Of a stretch of 40,100 bases of DNA, positions 19,317 through 26,050 are shown in pieces (position 1 is the first letter of the stretch; each line of letters opens with the position of its first letter). Both the position numbers and the translations under genes were made by a program. The notes under the pieces were generated by a model. The model was given only the letters and a program-made list of their open reading frames with translations, did no database searches and was not told where the DNA came from. Source of the stretch: Amycolatopsis sp. CA-128772 (lineage in GTDB: Bacteria > Actinomycetota > Actinomycetes > Mycobacteriales > Pseudonocardiaceae); contig NZ_PPHG01000046.1 in NCBI RefSeq assembly GCF_002904295.1, forward strand, positions 1 through 40,100, read 5' to 3'.

Positions 19317-20393
19317 TCAGGAGGCGGGCGCGGTGATCAGCGGGCCGGAGACGCCGGCCTGCTCGTGCGTCGCGGTTTCGGCGAGGACGCGGGCGGCCAT
19401 CATCAGCAGCGGCAACGCCGTGACCGCGCCGGTGCCTTCGCCGAGCCGGACGTCCAGTTCCAGCAGCGGGCCCAGGTCAAGGTGCTCCAGGGCGAGGGCG
19501 TGCGCCGGTTCGGCCGTGCGCTGGCCCGCGACCCACCAGCGGCGCGCGCCCGGGGCGAGGTCCTCGGCGACGAGCGCCGCGGCGCAGGCGACGAGGCCGT
19601 CCAGGATCACCGGCGTCCGGCGGGCCGCGGCCTGGGCCAGGAAACCCGCCATGGCGGCGATGTCCGCGCCGGCGGTGGTGCGCAGCAGGTCCAGGGGGTT
19701 CGCCAGCACGGCCCGGGCGCGGCGCAGGGCGTCGCGGACCGCGGTGGCCTTGCGCATCCAGGCGTCGTCGTCGATGCCGGACCCGCGGCCGACGACGGCG
19801 ACCGGCTCGCTGCCGGTCAGCGCGGCGACGAGCACGGAGGCCGGGGTGCTGTTGCCGATCCCGAGGTCGCCGGGGATGAGCAGGTCGGCCCCGCCGTCGA
19901 CCTCGGCGTCGGCGATCGCGATCCCGGCCCGGACCGCGGCCTTGACCTCGTCGTCGGTCAGCGCGTCTTCGACGTCGATCGACCCGGAGGAGCGGCGGAC
20001 CTTGAACTCGCCGATCGAGCGGGTCGCGGGCGCCTCGGTGTCGACGGCGAGGTCGACCACGCGGACGCTGGCGCCCGCGGCGGCGGCGAGCACGTTGACC
20101 ACGGCGCCACCGGTGAGCATGGTTCCCAGCAGCTGCGCGGTGACCTCGGCGGGATAGGCGGAGACGCCCTTGGCGGCAATGCCGTGGTCCCCGGCGAAGA
20201 CGACCACCCGCGGCCGCGTGAACGGCCGCGGCGGCGACTGCCCCTGGCAGGCGGCGATCCAGACGCCCAGCTCTTCCAGCCGCCCGAGCGAGCCGGCGGG
20301 TTTGACCAGCTTGTCGTGCAGCGCGATGGCGGCGGACCGAGCGTGGTCATCGGGCGGAATGATCTCGGGGAACTCGATGTTTTCCGGCTCCAC
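19317..20393 (-). CDS. cobT: Nicotinate-nucleotide:dimethylbenzimidazole phosphoribosyltransferase
   Basis: 358 aa, makes alpha-ribazole phosphate for the lower ligand of cobalamin. The N-terminal KPAGSLGRLEELG and VVVFAGDHGIAAKGVSAYP motifs are diagnostic, as are GDLGIGNSTPAS and the C-terminal RLGEGTGAVTALPL. The GTG at 20393 is preceded by GAAGGG and gives the usual length; the open frame upstream runs antisense to ispD and was discarded. It is divergent from ispD, with repeat family B between them. Confidence 0.95.
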   Translation of the reverse strand: MEPENIEFPEIIPPDDHARSAAIALHDKLVKPAGSLGRLEELGVWIAACQGQSPPRPFTRPRVVVFAGDHGIAAKGVSAYPAEVTAQLLGTMLTGGAVVNVLAAAAGASVRVVDLAVDTEAPATRSIGEFKVRRSSGSIDVEDALTDDEVKAAVRAGIAIADAEVDGGADLLIPGDLGIGNSTPASVLVAALTGSEPVAVVGRGSGIDDDAWMRKATAVRDALRRARAVLANPLDLLRTTAGADIAAMAGFLAQAAARRTPVILDGLVACAAALVAEDLAPGARRWWVAGQRTAEPAHALALEHLDLGPLLELDVRLGEGTGAVTALPLLMMAARVLAETATHEQAGVSGPLITAPAS

Positions 20394-20412
20394 ACCAGGC
20401 CCTTCGACTCTT

Positions 20413-20462
20413 CGGGGGTTCCGGGTGGCGGAGCCCCCGGCCCGGGGCGGAGCCCCGGTTTC
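20413..20462. repeat. GC-rich double-hairpin repeat family B, copy 1
   Basis: Intergenic element with two adjacent short hairpins of the GGGGC-GGA-GCCCC type, joined by CCCGGCCCGGGG. Near-identical elements occur at about 31.83 kb (inverted) and 35.91 kb. This copy lies between the divergent starts of cobT and ispD, so it is not acting simply as a terminator. Confidence 0.85.
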
Positions 20463-20516
20463 AACGCTGTTCCACGGCAACGCTGCGGCCAACTTACCGG
20501 GAAGGGGAAGCCGGTA

Positions 20517-21233
20517 GTGTCGCGGCTCGTGGAGACGACGGCGGCCGCGGTGGTGCTGGCCAGTGGCGCAGGGACCCGCGTCGGCGCGAAGCTGAACAAG
20601 GTCTACCTGCCGCTCGCCGGGCGGCGGGTCGTGGCCTGGTCGCTCGATGCCTTCCGGCAGGTCCCCGGCATCGGCGTGCTCGTGCTCGTCATCCGGCCGC
20701 AGGACCGGGAACTCGCCGAAGAGGTCGCCGGCGACGGCGTCGAGATCGTGTACGGCGGTGACACGCGCCAGGCGTCCGAGCTCAACGCGCTGCGGCACCT
20801 CGCGCCCCGGATAGCCGGCGGCCGGGTCGACGCCGTGTTGCTGCACGACGCGGCCCGGCCGCTGGTCCACCCACGGCTGGTCGATGCGGTGCTGGCCCGG
20901 ACACGCGAGGACGGGGGGGCTGTGCCGGGCCTGGCCGCGGACGACGTCGTCGGGGTGGATGCCGGGCACCTGGTCGCCCAGGTGCCCGGCGCGATCCGCG
21001 TCCAGACGCCTCAGGGCTTCCGGGCCGGACCGCTGCTCGAGGCCTACGAACAGGCCGAGCGCGAGGGCTTCGTGGGTACGGACACGTCGTCCTGCATGGA
21101 GCGGTTCTCCTCCCTGCCGATCCGGTGGGTCCCGGGGGCTCCCGAGAACCTCAAGATCACCTACCCCCACGACCTCGTGGTCGCGGAGCGGCTGCTGGCC
21201 CGCGGAGCACGCCAAGCGCGTCAAGCGCGGTAA
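20517..21233 (+). CDS. ispD: 2-C-methyl-D-erythritol 4-phosphate cytidylyltransferase (IspD-like)
   Basis: 238 aa from the GTG at 20517 with GAAGGGGAAG 6 nt upstream. CTP-binding loop LASGAGTRVGAKLNKVYLPLAGR, then LHDAARPLV and the QTPQGFR motif identify IspD, the cytidylyl transfer step of the MEP isoprenoid pathway. In many actinomycetes the main ispD is next to carD and ispF, so this copy beside cobT could be a paralogue with another sugar or polyol phosphate substrate. The C-terminus ends in a short basic repeat (ARQARQAR). Confidence 0.85.
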   Translation: MSRLVETTAAAVVLASGAGTRVGAKLNKVYLPLAGRRVVAWSLDAFRQVPGIGVLVLVIRPQDRELAEEVAGDGVEIVYGGDTRQASELNALRHLAPRIAGGRVDAVLLHDAARPLVHPRLVDAVLARTREDGGAVPGLAADDVVGVDAGHLVAQVPGAIRVQTPQGFRAGPLLEAYEQAEREGFVGTDTSSCMERFSSLPIRWVPGAPENLKITYPHDLVVAERLLARGARQARQAR

Positions 21234-21236
21234 GCG

Positions 21237-21686
21237 CTAGGCGCACGCCGGCGGGCCGCCGCCGTCGTCTCCCTCCCGGGTCAGGCCGGTCGGCCGGATC
21301 GTGACGTCCTGCCGCAGCTCCGGCGGGATGCCGCAGTCCGGCTGCGGGCGCAGCGCCTGCAGCGGCGCGCCCGGGGTGCCGGGCTCCGCCAGCGTCAGCA
21401 CGGCCCGCAGCGTCCAGACCGGGGTGGCGTGGTACTGCCAGGTGACGACCCGCGGGTGGAACACGTCCGTGCCCGGGAAGGTCGGCACGCGGTAAGCGCT
21501 GGCCCGGTGCTCGTCGCGGAGAATGATGACGTCCGCGCAGGTCGGCCACCGCTGTACCGCCGCGTACATCTCCGGCGCCTCTCGGCCGCCGAACAGGTGC
21601 AGCACCCATTTGCGGCGCCGGAGTTCCTCGAGGAGTTCCTCGAGGCCCTGGCCGCTGGAGCCGCTGTGCGATGTGGGCGGGGACAC
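21237..21686 (-). CDS. Hypothetical protein divergent from GntR
   Basis: 149 aa from the GTG at 21686 (VSPPTSHSGSSGQG). This start is chosen because the longer frame to 21776 would cross two operator palindromes. A Ser-rich N-terminus is followed by a helix rich in Glu/Leu/Arg (EELLEELRRRKWVLHLFGG), then a mixed alpha/beta domain with DVIILRDEHRASAYRVP. No signal peptide is seen and no family recognised. The ACTAGT operators immediately upstream suggest control by the divergent GntR protein. Confidence 0.7.
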   Translation of the reverse strand: MSPPTSHSGSSGQGLEELLEELRRRKWVLHLFGGREAPEMYAAVQRWPTCADVIILRDEHRASAYRVPTFPGTDVFHPRVVTWQYHATPVWTLRAVLTLAEPGTPGAPLQALRPQPDCGIPPELRQDVTIRPTGLTREGDDGGGPPACA

Positions 21687-21702
21687 ACTTTCGAGGGTAA
21701 CT

Positions 21703-21741
21703 TGCGTACTAGTGCGCAGTCCAGCATGTGTACTAGTACAC
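21703..21741. promoter_or_regulatory. Two ACTAGT-centred palindromic operators
   Basis: Site 1 is TGCGTACTAGTGCGCA at 21703-21718 (near-perfect palindrome). Site 2 is GTGTACTAGTACAC at 21728-21741 (perfect palindrome). Centres are 24 bp apart, in the gap between the hypothetical gene (minus) and the GntR gene (plus). Short palindromes with a central ACTAGT-like core suit dimeric GntR/HutC regulators. Binding by the adjacent GntR is inferred. Confidence 0.75.
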
Positions 21742-21824
21742 CTGGGTGGTTCTGAACAGGGCTTTGTGGGAGACACCCCGGCGTGCTAGAACACTTGTGC
21801 GTGTTGTCCCTGTGAGGAGCCGCC

Positions 21825-22574
21825 TTGCCCATCCTCGACCGTCCTGAGCCGCCGTACCTGCAGATCGCGGGCCGGATCCGTGACGACATCCTGTCCGGCC
21901 GGCTGCAGGAGGGCGACGCGGTGCCGTCCGCCCGCGAAATCGCGCGCACGTGGGCCGTCGCCATGGCGACGGCCACCAAGGTGCTGGCCACGCTCCGCTC
22001 GCAGGGGCTCGTGCGGCCCGTGCGCGGCGTCGGCACGGTCGTCGACCGCGGCGGCCTGCACCGCACGGCCCGCGACCGCACCGCCGCCTCGGCGCGGACC
22101 GGCCGGATCTACCCGCCGGGCCACTACGCCGTGATCCGGTCGGCCGGCCTCGAACCGGCGCCCGAACGCGCCGCGGCCGCACTGGGCCTCGACTTGGGCG
22201 CCCCCGCGATCCGCCGGCGGCGCACCACGTACGGGTCCGACTCGCAGCCGCTGTCGACGTCGACTTCGTGGTTCGACGGCGAGCTGTCGGCGAAGGCGCC
22301 GGCGCTGCTGGTGGCGGAGCGGATCGTCGAAGGCACCGCGGCCCACGCGGCCGCCCGGCTGGGCACGACGATCGCGACGACGCAGGAACGGCACGCGGCG
22401 GGCCGCGCGGGCGAGGCGGAGGCGGCCGAACTGCAGCTGCCCGCCGGGTCGCCGGTGCTGCTGGGCCGGAGCACCTTCCTGGCGGCCGACGGGACGGTCG
22501 TCGAGTACGGTGAGTCCGCCGCCCTGCCCGACCACTGGGTTTTCTACGAGTACACGACTGAGGACGGCGAATGA
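21825..22574 (+). CDS. GntR family regulator with UTRA-type effector domain
   Basis: 249 aa with a TTG start at 21825 preceded by TGAGGAG. The N-terminal winged helix is clear: PPYLQIAGRIRDDILSGRL, then PSAREIARTWAVAMATATKVL with the recognition helix and the wing GLVRPVRGVGTVV. Residues from about 95 onward match a UTRA ligand domain, ending in a strand that contains VEYGESAALPDHW. The stop overlaps the purC start as ATGA, so both are translationally coupled. It likely regulates its own operon and the divergent gene through the ACTAGT sites. Confidence 0.92.
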   Translation: MPILDRPEPPYLQIAGRIRDDILSGRLQEGDAVPSAREIARTWAVAMATATKVLATLRSQGLVRPVRGVGTVVDRGGLHRTARDRTAASARTGRIYPPGHYAVIRSAGLEPAPERAAAALGLDLGAPAIRRRRTTYGSDSQPLSTSTSWFDGELSAKAPALLVAERIVEGTAAHAAARLGTTIATTQERHAAGRAGEAEAAELQLPAGSPVLLGRSTFLAADGTVVEYGESAALPDHWVFYEYTTEDGE

Positions 22575-23413
22575 AGCACATCCACGCGGGCAAGGTCCGT
22601 GACCTGTACGAACTCGACGGCGGGGACATCCTGCTGGTCGCGTCCGACCGCGTCTCGGTCTACGACGTCTCGCTGCCGACGCCGATCCCGGACAAGGGCA
22701 AGCTGCTCAACCAGCTCTCCGCGTGGTGGTTCGACCGGATGACCGACGTCGTGCCGAACCACGTCGTGTCGACCACCGACGTGCCGGCGGAGTTCGCCGG
22801 GCGGGCGATGCGCTGCAAGCCGCTGAAGATGGTCCAGGTCGAGTGCATCGCGCGCGGCTACCTGGCCGGCCTGGGCCTGCGCGAGTACCAGCGCGACGGC
22901 AAGATCTCCGGCGTCTCGCTGCCGCCGGGCCTGGTCGAGGGCGACAAGCTGCCGGAGCCGATCTTCACGCCCACGACCAAGATCTCCGACACCGGCCACG
23001 ACGAGTTCATGACGTTCGACGAGGTCCTGACCGAGATCGGCGAGGACACCGCGAAGCGGCTTCGCGAGCTGACGCTGGAGATCTACACCAAGGGCGCCGA
23101 GCACGCGGCGACCCAGGGCGTCATCATCGCCGACACCAAGCTGGAGTTCGGCTTCGACGCCGACGGCACGCTGACCCTCGGCGACGAGGTCCTGACGTCG
23201 GACTCGTCGCGCTTCTGGCCGGCCGACGAGTGGGAGCCGGGCCGCCCGCAGCACGCGTTCGACAAGCAGTTCGTGCGCGACTGGTCGCGCTCGACGGGCT
23301 GGGACCAGACCCCGCCCGGGCCGGAGATCCCGGCGGACATCGTCGAGCAGACGCGGCAGCGCTACACCGAGGTCTACGAGCGGATCACCGGGAGGACCTG
23401 GGTCCGTGGGTGA
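22571..23413 (+). CDS. purC: Phosphoribosylaminoimidazole-succinocarboxamide synthase
   Basis: 280-aa SAICAR synthetase of de novo purine synthesis, joining aspartate to CAIR with ATP. It starts HIHAGKVRDLYEL, the usual nucleotide-binding N-terminus, and has VASDRVSVYDV, VECIARGYLAGLG and IIADTKLEFGFD, with the C-terminal DSSRFWPADEW motif. The ATG overlaps the GntR stop. No purS, purQ or purL follows within the window, in contrast to many actinomycetes. The stop overlaps the GTG of a frameshifted small ORF. Confidence 0.97.
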   Translation: MKHIHAGKVRDLYELDGGDILLVASDRVSVYDVSLPTPIPDKGKLLNQLSAWWFDRMTDVVPNHVVSTTDVPAEFAGRAMRCKPLKMVQVECIARGYLAGLGLREYQRDGKISGVSLPPGLVEGDKLPEPIFTPTTKISDTGHDEFMTFDEVLTEIGEDTAKRLRELTLEIYTKGAEHAATQGVIIADTKLEFGFDADGTLTLGDEVLTSDSSRFWPADEWEPGRPQHAFDKQFVRDWSRSTGWDQTPPGPEIPADIVEQTRQRYTEVYERITGRTWVRG

Positions 23414-23618
23414 CTAAGACCCGTACAAGCTGATCGACGAAGTCGAGACGCTGCTGGTCTCGCACGGCCTCGCGCCGGCGCGGGTCGCCGGGCGGGGAGG
23501 CGACCGGCTGGCCGGCGCCAGCCGCCTCCTGCGCGGGTTCGGCCTGGAGCCCCGGATGGCCCCCGGGGAGGCGTTCGACCTCGGGGTGCCGTTCCAGGGC
23601 CGGATCAACCAGGACTAG
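23410..23618 (+). pseudogene. Small ORF after purC with an apparent 1-nt deletion
   Basis: A GTG at 23410 overlaps the purC stop as GTGA, the usual coupled arrangement, but its frame stops after seven codons. One base added after codon 3 (around 23418) would join it to a frame running to TAG at 23618, giving about 69 aa: V-T-K-D then PYKLIDEVETLLVSHGLAP and so on, ending GRINQD. That downstream frame has good coding character but no ATG, GTG or TTG near its start; TAA at 23415 closes it upstream. It is probably a real gene broken by a recent frameshift or a sequencing error. It is not PurS-like. The stop is 4 nt inside the convergent aldo/keto reductase end. Confidence 0.65.
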
Positions 23619-24604
23619 GGGGACTTCGTCAGGCTCGCGTCGCGCTCGACGACGTCGCCGAGGACGTCGTCGATGGCGGTCAGCAGGTCGGCGTCGAGCT
23701 TCTTGCCGGCGGCCTTGACGTTCTCGTGCACCTGCTCCGGCCGCGAGGCCCCGATGATGGCCGAGGCGACGTTCGGGTTCTGCAGCACCCACGCGACGGC
23801 CAGCTGGGCGAGGCTCAGGCCGGCCTGCTTCGCGAGCGGCTCCAGCTCGGCGACGCGCTTGAGGACGTTCTCGTCGAGGAAGCGGGCGACCATGTTCGCG
23901 CCGCCCTTCTCGTCGGTGGCCCGCGAGCCGGCGGGGTACTCCTGGCCGGGCTTGTACTTGCCGGTCAGGACGCCCTGCGCGATCGGCGACCAGACGATCT
24001 GGCTCATGCCTTCGCGCTCCGAGGCCGGGATGACCTGGTCTTCGATGACGCGCCAGAGCATGTTGTACTGCGGCTGGTTGGAGACGAAGGGCACCTTCAG
24101 CTCCCGGGCCAGTGCGGCCCCGCGCGAGATCTGCTCGGCGGTCCACTCGGAGACGCCGACGTAGAGCACCTTGCCCTGGCGGACGAGGTCGGCGAAGGCG
24201 AGCATGGTCTCTTCGAGCGGGGTGTGCCGGTCGAACCGGTGCGCCTGGTAGAGGTCGACGTAGTCGGTGCCGAGCCGCTTCAGGCTGGCGTGCGCCGACT
24301 CCATGATGTGCTTGCGCGACAGGCCCTTGTCGTTGGGCCCCTTGGGCCCGGTGGGCCAGAAGACCTTGGTGAAGATCTCGAGGCTCTCGCGCCGCTGCCC
24401 CTGCAGGCCGCGCCCGAGCACGGATTCGGCGGCGGTGTTGGCGTAGACATCGGCGGTGTCGAAGGTGGTGATACCGGCGTCGAGGGCGGCCTTGATGCAG
24501 GCGTGCGCCTGGTCCTCCTCGACCTGGGAACCGTGGGTGAGCCAGTTCCCGTACGAGATCTCACTGACGTTGAGGCCACTACGGCCGAGACGACGAAACT
24601 CCAT
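23615..24604 (-). CDS. Aldo/keto reductase (Kv-beta-like)
   Basis: 329-aa NADPH-dependent TIM-barrel reductase. The tetrad is visible in order: Asp in TTFDTADVY, Tyr in the same motif, Lys in IFTKVFW and His in YQAHRFD. The N-terminus MEFRRLGRSGLNVSEISYG and the C-terminal block with AIIGASRPEQVHEN fit the AKR6/AKR14-like group related to voltage-gated potassium channel beta subunits. The carbonyl substrate is unknown. The ATG at 24604 has no ribosome site but sits 6 nt after a TAGGCT box, suggesting a leaderless mRNA. Confidence 0.93.
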   Translation of the reverse strand: MEFRRLGRSGLNVSEISYGNWLTHGSQVEEDQAHACIKAALDAGITTFDTADVYANTAAESVLGRGLQGQRRESLEIFTKVFWPTGPKGPNDKGLSRKHIMESAHASLKRLGTDYVDLYQAHRFDRHTPLEETMLAFADLVRQGKVLYVGVSEWTAEQISRGAALARELKVPFVSNQPQYNMLWRVIEDQVIPASEREGMSQIVWSPIAQGVLTGKYKPGQEYPAGSRATDEKGGANMVARFLDENVLKRVAELEPLAKQAGLSLAQLAVAWVLQNPNVASAIIGASRPEQVHENVKAAGKKLDADLLTAIDDVLGDVVERDASLTKSP

Positions 24605-24610
24605 GGGCCC

Positions 24611-24659
24611 AGCCTAGGCGGTAATCGTTTGCTCTGCTAACGACCGTGGAGTGACTCCA
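24611..24659 (-). promoter_or_regulatory. Aldo/keto reductase promoter with upstream palindrome
   Basis: On the minus strand a TTAGCA -35 (24635-24640) and a TAGGCT -10 (24611-24616) are separated by 18 bp. The -10 is 6 nt from the ATG, predicting a leaderless transcript. Just upstream of the -35, TGGAGTGACTCCA (24647-24659) is a perfect 6-1-6 inverted repeat and a candidate operator. The remaining 24660-24785 stretch holds no gene I can support. Confidence 0.6.
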
Positions 24660-24785
24660 GCCTCGTCTCGCCCCGGCCGGCGGGTCGTGGGCAGCAGGAA
24701 GCCGGTCGCGCAAGCGGGCAGCCGCCGCGTTGCCCTCCGGCGCGGGCGGCACCGTCCTGAGCCGCCGCCGGGCCCGTGAACAGCA

Positions 24786-24820
24786 AGAAGCCGGGTCGAG
24801 CAGTGCTCGACCCGGCTTCT
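24786..24820 (-). terminator. Hairpin after the DUF3043 gene
   Basis: 17-bp perfect arms (24786-24802 and 24804-24820) around one central base; the innermost pairs must open to form the loop. It lies 10 nt beyond the DUF3043 stop on the minus strand. Confidence 0.88.
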
Positions 24821-24830
24821 CGGAACCAGC

Positions 24831-25478
24831 TCAGTTCGGGATCGGATCCCCCGGCTTCAGCCGCGGCTTCGGCACCCGGAGCTTGCGGATCTGGGACGCC
24901 CGCACGAACGCGTACCAGCCGATCGACCGGCCGTTCACCGCTTCCTTCGGGAACTTCTCGCGCACCAGCTTCGCGATCTTGCGGCCGTTCACGAAGCCCT
25001 CGATCGCCATCACCAGCAGCATCGCCGTGCACAGCAGCGTGATGTACGACTGGACCTGGGGCAGCGGCACCAGCAGCGCCAGAAACACCACGATCGCCAG
25101 CGGCATGAACAGGCCGAGCAGGTTGCGGCGGCTGTCGACCAGGTCGCGGACGTACGCCTTGACCGGCCCGCGGTCGCGGGGGAGCAGGGCCTTGTCGTCA
25201 CCGCGCATCATCGCGTCGCGGCGGGCCTTCGCCGCCGCGCGGCGGTCTTCCTTGGTCTGGGGGTTCGCCTTGCGCAGCTCCTTGTTGCGCTTCATCGCCT
25301 CACGCATCGTGGTGGGCGGCGGCGCCACCGGGCCGCGTCGCTTCGCCTCCGCCTCGCGGCGCTTCGGCGTGGCCTTGCCCTTACCGGGCGTGTACGCCTT
25401 GCCGGCGACGTCGACGGCTTCGCCCGCCTCCGGCTCTTCGGCGGCGGTGTCTGTGGTGCTTCGGCGCAGGAACCTCAC
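24831..25478 (-). CDS. DUF3043 membrane protein
   Basis: 215 aa. The first 110 residues are highly charged and basic (several KRR and KRNKELRKA stretches), likely cytosolic. Two membrane segments follow at about 120-138 and 144-162 (LLGLFMPLAIVVFLALLVPLP and the next), then a basic C-terminal domain with GRSIGWYAFVRASQIRKLR. This is the actinobacterial DUF3043 family, which also neighbours the HesB-like gene in mycobacteria. The function is unknown. A TACCCT box 6 nt before the GTG start suggests a leaderless mRNA. Confidence 0.9.
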   Translation of the reverse strand: MRFLRRSTTDTAAEEPEAGEAVDVAGKAYTPGKGKATPKRREAEAKRRGPVAPPPTTMREAMKRNKELRKANPQTKEDRRAAAKARRDAMMRGDDKALLPRDRGPVKAYVRDLVDSRRNLLGLFMPLAIVVFLALLVPLPQVQSYITLLCTAMLLVMAIEGFVNGRKIAKLVREKFPKEAVNGRSIGWYAFVRASQIRKLRVPKPRLKPGDPIPN

Positions 25479-25484
25479 CTCACC

Positions 25485-25490
25485 AGGGTA
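25485..25490 (-). promoter_or_regulatory. TACCCT -10 box for the DUF3043 gene
   Basis: TAnnnT-type box on the minus strand, exactly 6 nt from the GTG at 25478, with the same spacing as at ilvE and the aldo/keto reductase. No clear -35 box. Confidence 0.4.
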
Positions 25491-25626
25491 TTGCAGGCGT
25501 CACGCCGCCGTTCACCAGGTCGATCCATGTGCAACCATGGAGGGGGAACAGATCGGACGTCCCCGGTGTTGAGCACGTCAGCACGAGGAGTATCCGCAGC
25601 GAGTTCGACTTTGATGAGGGAGTGCC

Positions 25627-26004
25627 ATGACGACCGCTGAGCACGCCGGCGCGACGCAGGCCGAGACCGCCGAGGAGACCCACGGCGTCACGTTGACCGA
25701 CGCCGCGGCTTCCAAGGCGAGGGCCCTGCTCGAGCAGGAGGGCCGCGACGACATGCACCTGCGCATCGCCGTCCAGCCGGGTGGCTGCGCGGGCCTGCGC
25801 TACCAGCTGTTCTTCGACGAGCGCACGCTCGACGGCGACCTCTTCCGCGACTTCGACGGCCTCAAGGTCGCCGTGGACCGGATGAGCGCGCCGTACGTGT
25901 CGGAAGCCGTCATCGACTTCGTGGACACGATCGAGAAGCAGGGCTTCACGATCGACAACCCGAACGCCACCGGCTCCTGCGCCTGCGGCGATTCGTTCCA
26001 CTGA
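25627..26004 (+). CDS. erpA: ErpA/HesB-type iron-sulfur cluster carrier
   Basis: 125-aa A-type carrier that delivers Fe-S clusters to target enzymes, such as LipA, the Rieske protein or others. The three conserved cysteines are present: one in QPGGCAGLRYQLFF and two in the C-terminal SCACGDSF. A 15-20 residue acidic, Ala/Glu-rich N-terminal extension precedes the domain. The ATG has GAGGGAG upstream. Its presumed 3' hairpin is interrupted by the IS30 element. The name erpA is by family; iscA-like roles cannot be excluded. Confidence 0.93.
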   Translation: MTTAEHAGATQAETAEETHGVTLTDAAASKARALLEQEGRDDMHLRIAVQPGGCAGLRYQLFFDERTLDGDLFRDFDGLKVAVDRMSAPYVSEAVIDFVDTIEKQGFTIDNPNATGSCACGDSFH

Positions 26005-26016
26005 GCGACCACGAGC

Positions 26017-26025
26017 AAGGCCCCG
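26017..26025 (+). terminator. Left arm of the IS-split erpA hairpin
   Basis: AAGGCCCCG here is the exact complement of CGGGGCCTT at 27359-27367 on the other side of the IS30 element. Together they look like the arms of one erpA terminator hairpin, separated by the insertion. A smaller CTCCC-GA-GGGAG hairpin remains at 26027-26038. Confidence 0.55.
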
Positions 26026-26050
26026 TCTCCCGAGGGAGGCTTGGGTTCTA

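Noticed and set aside
23410..23618. PurS as identity of the small ORF after purC
   Set aside because: The translated downstream frame shows none of the PurS pattern despite the expected position and similar size.
24637..25032. 131-codon minus-strand frame between the aldo/keto reductase and DUF3043 genes
   Set aside because: It overlaps the DUF3043 coding region in another frame and runs through its terminator hairpin; composition is not protein-like.
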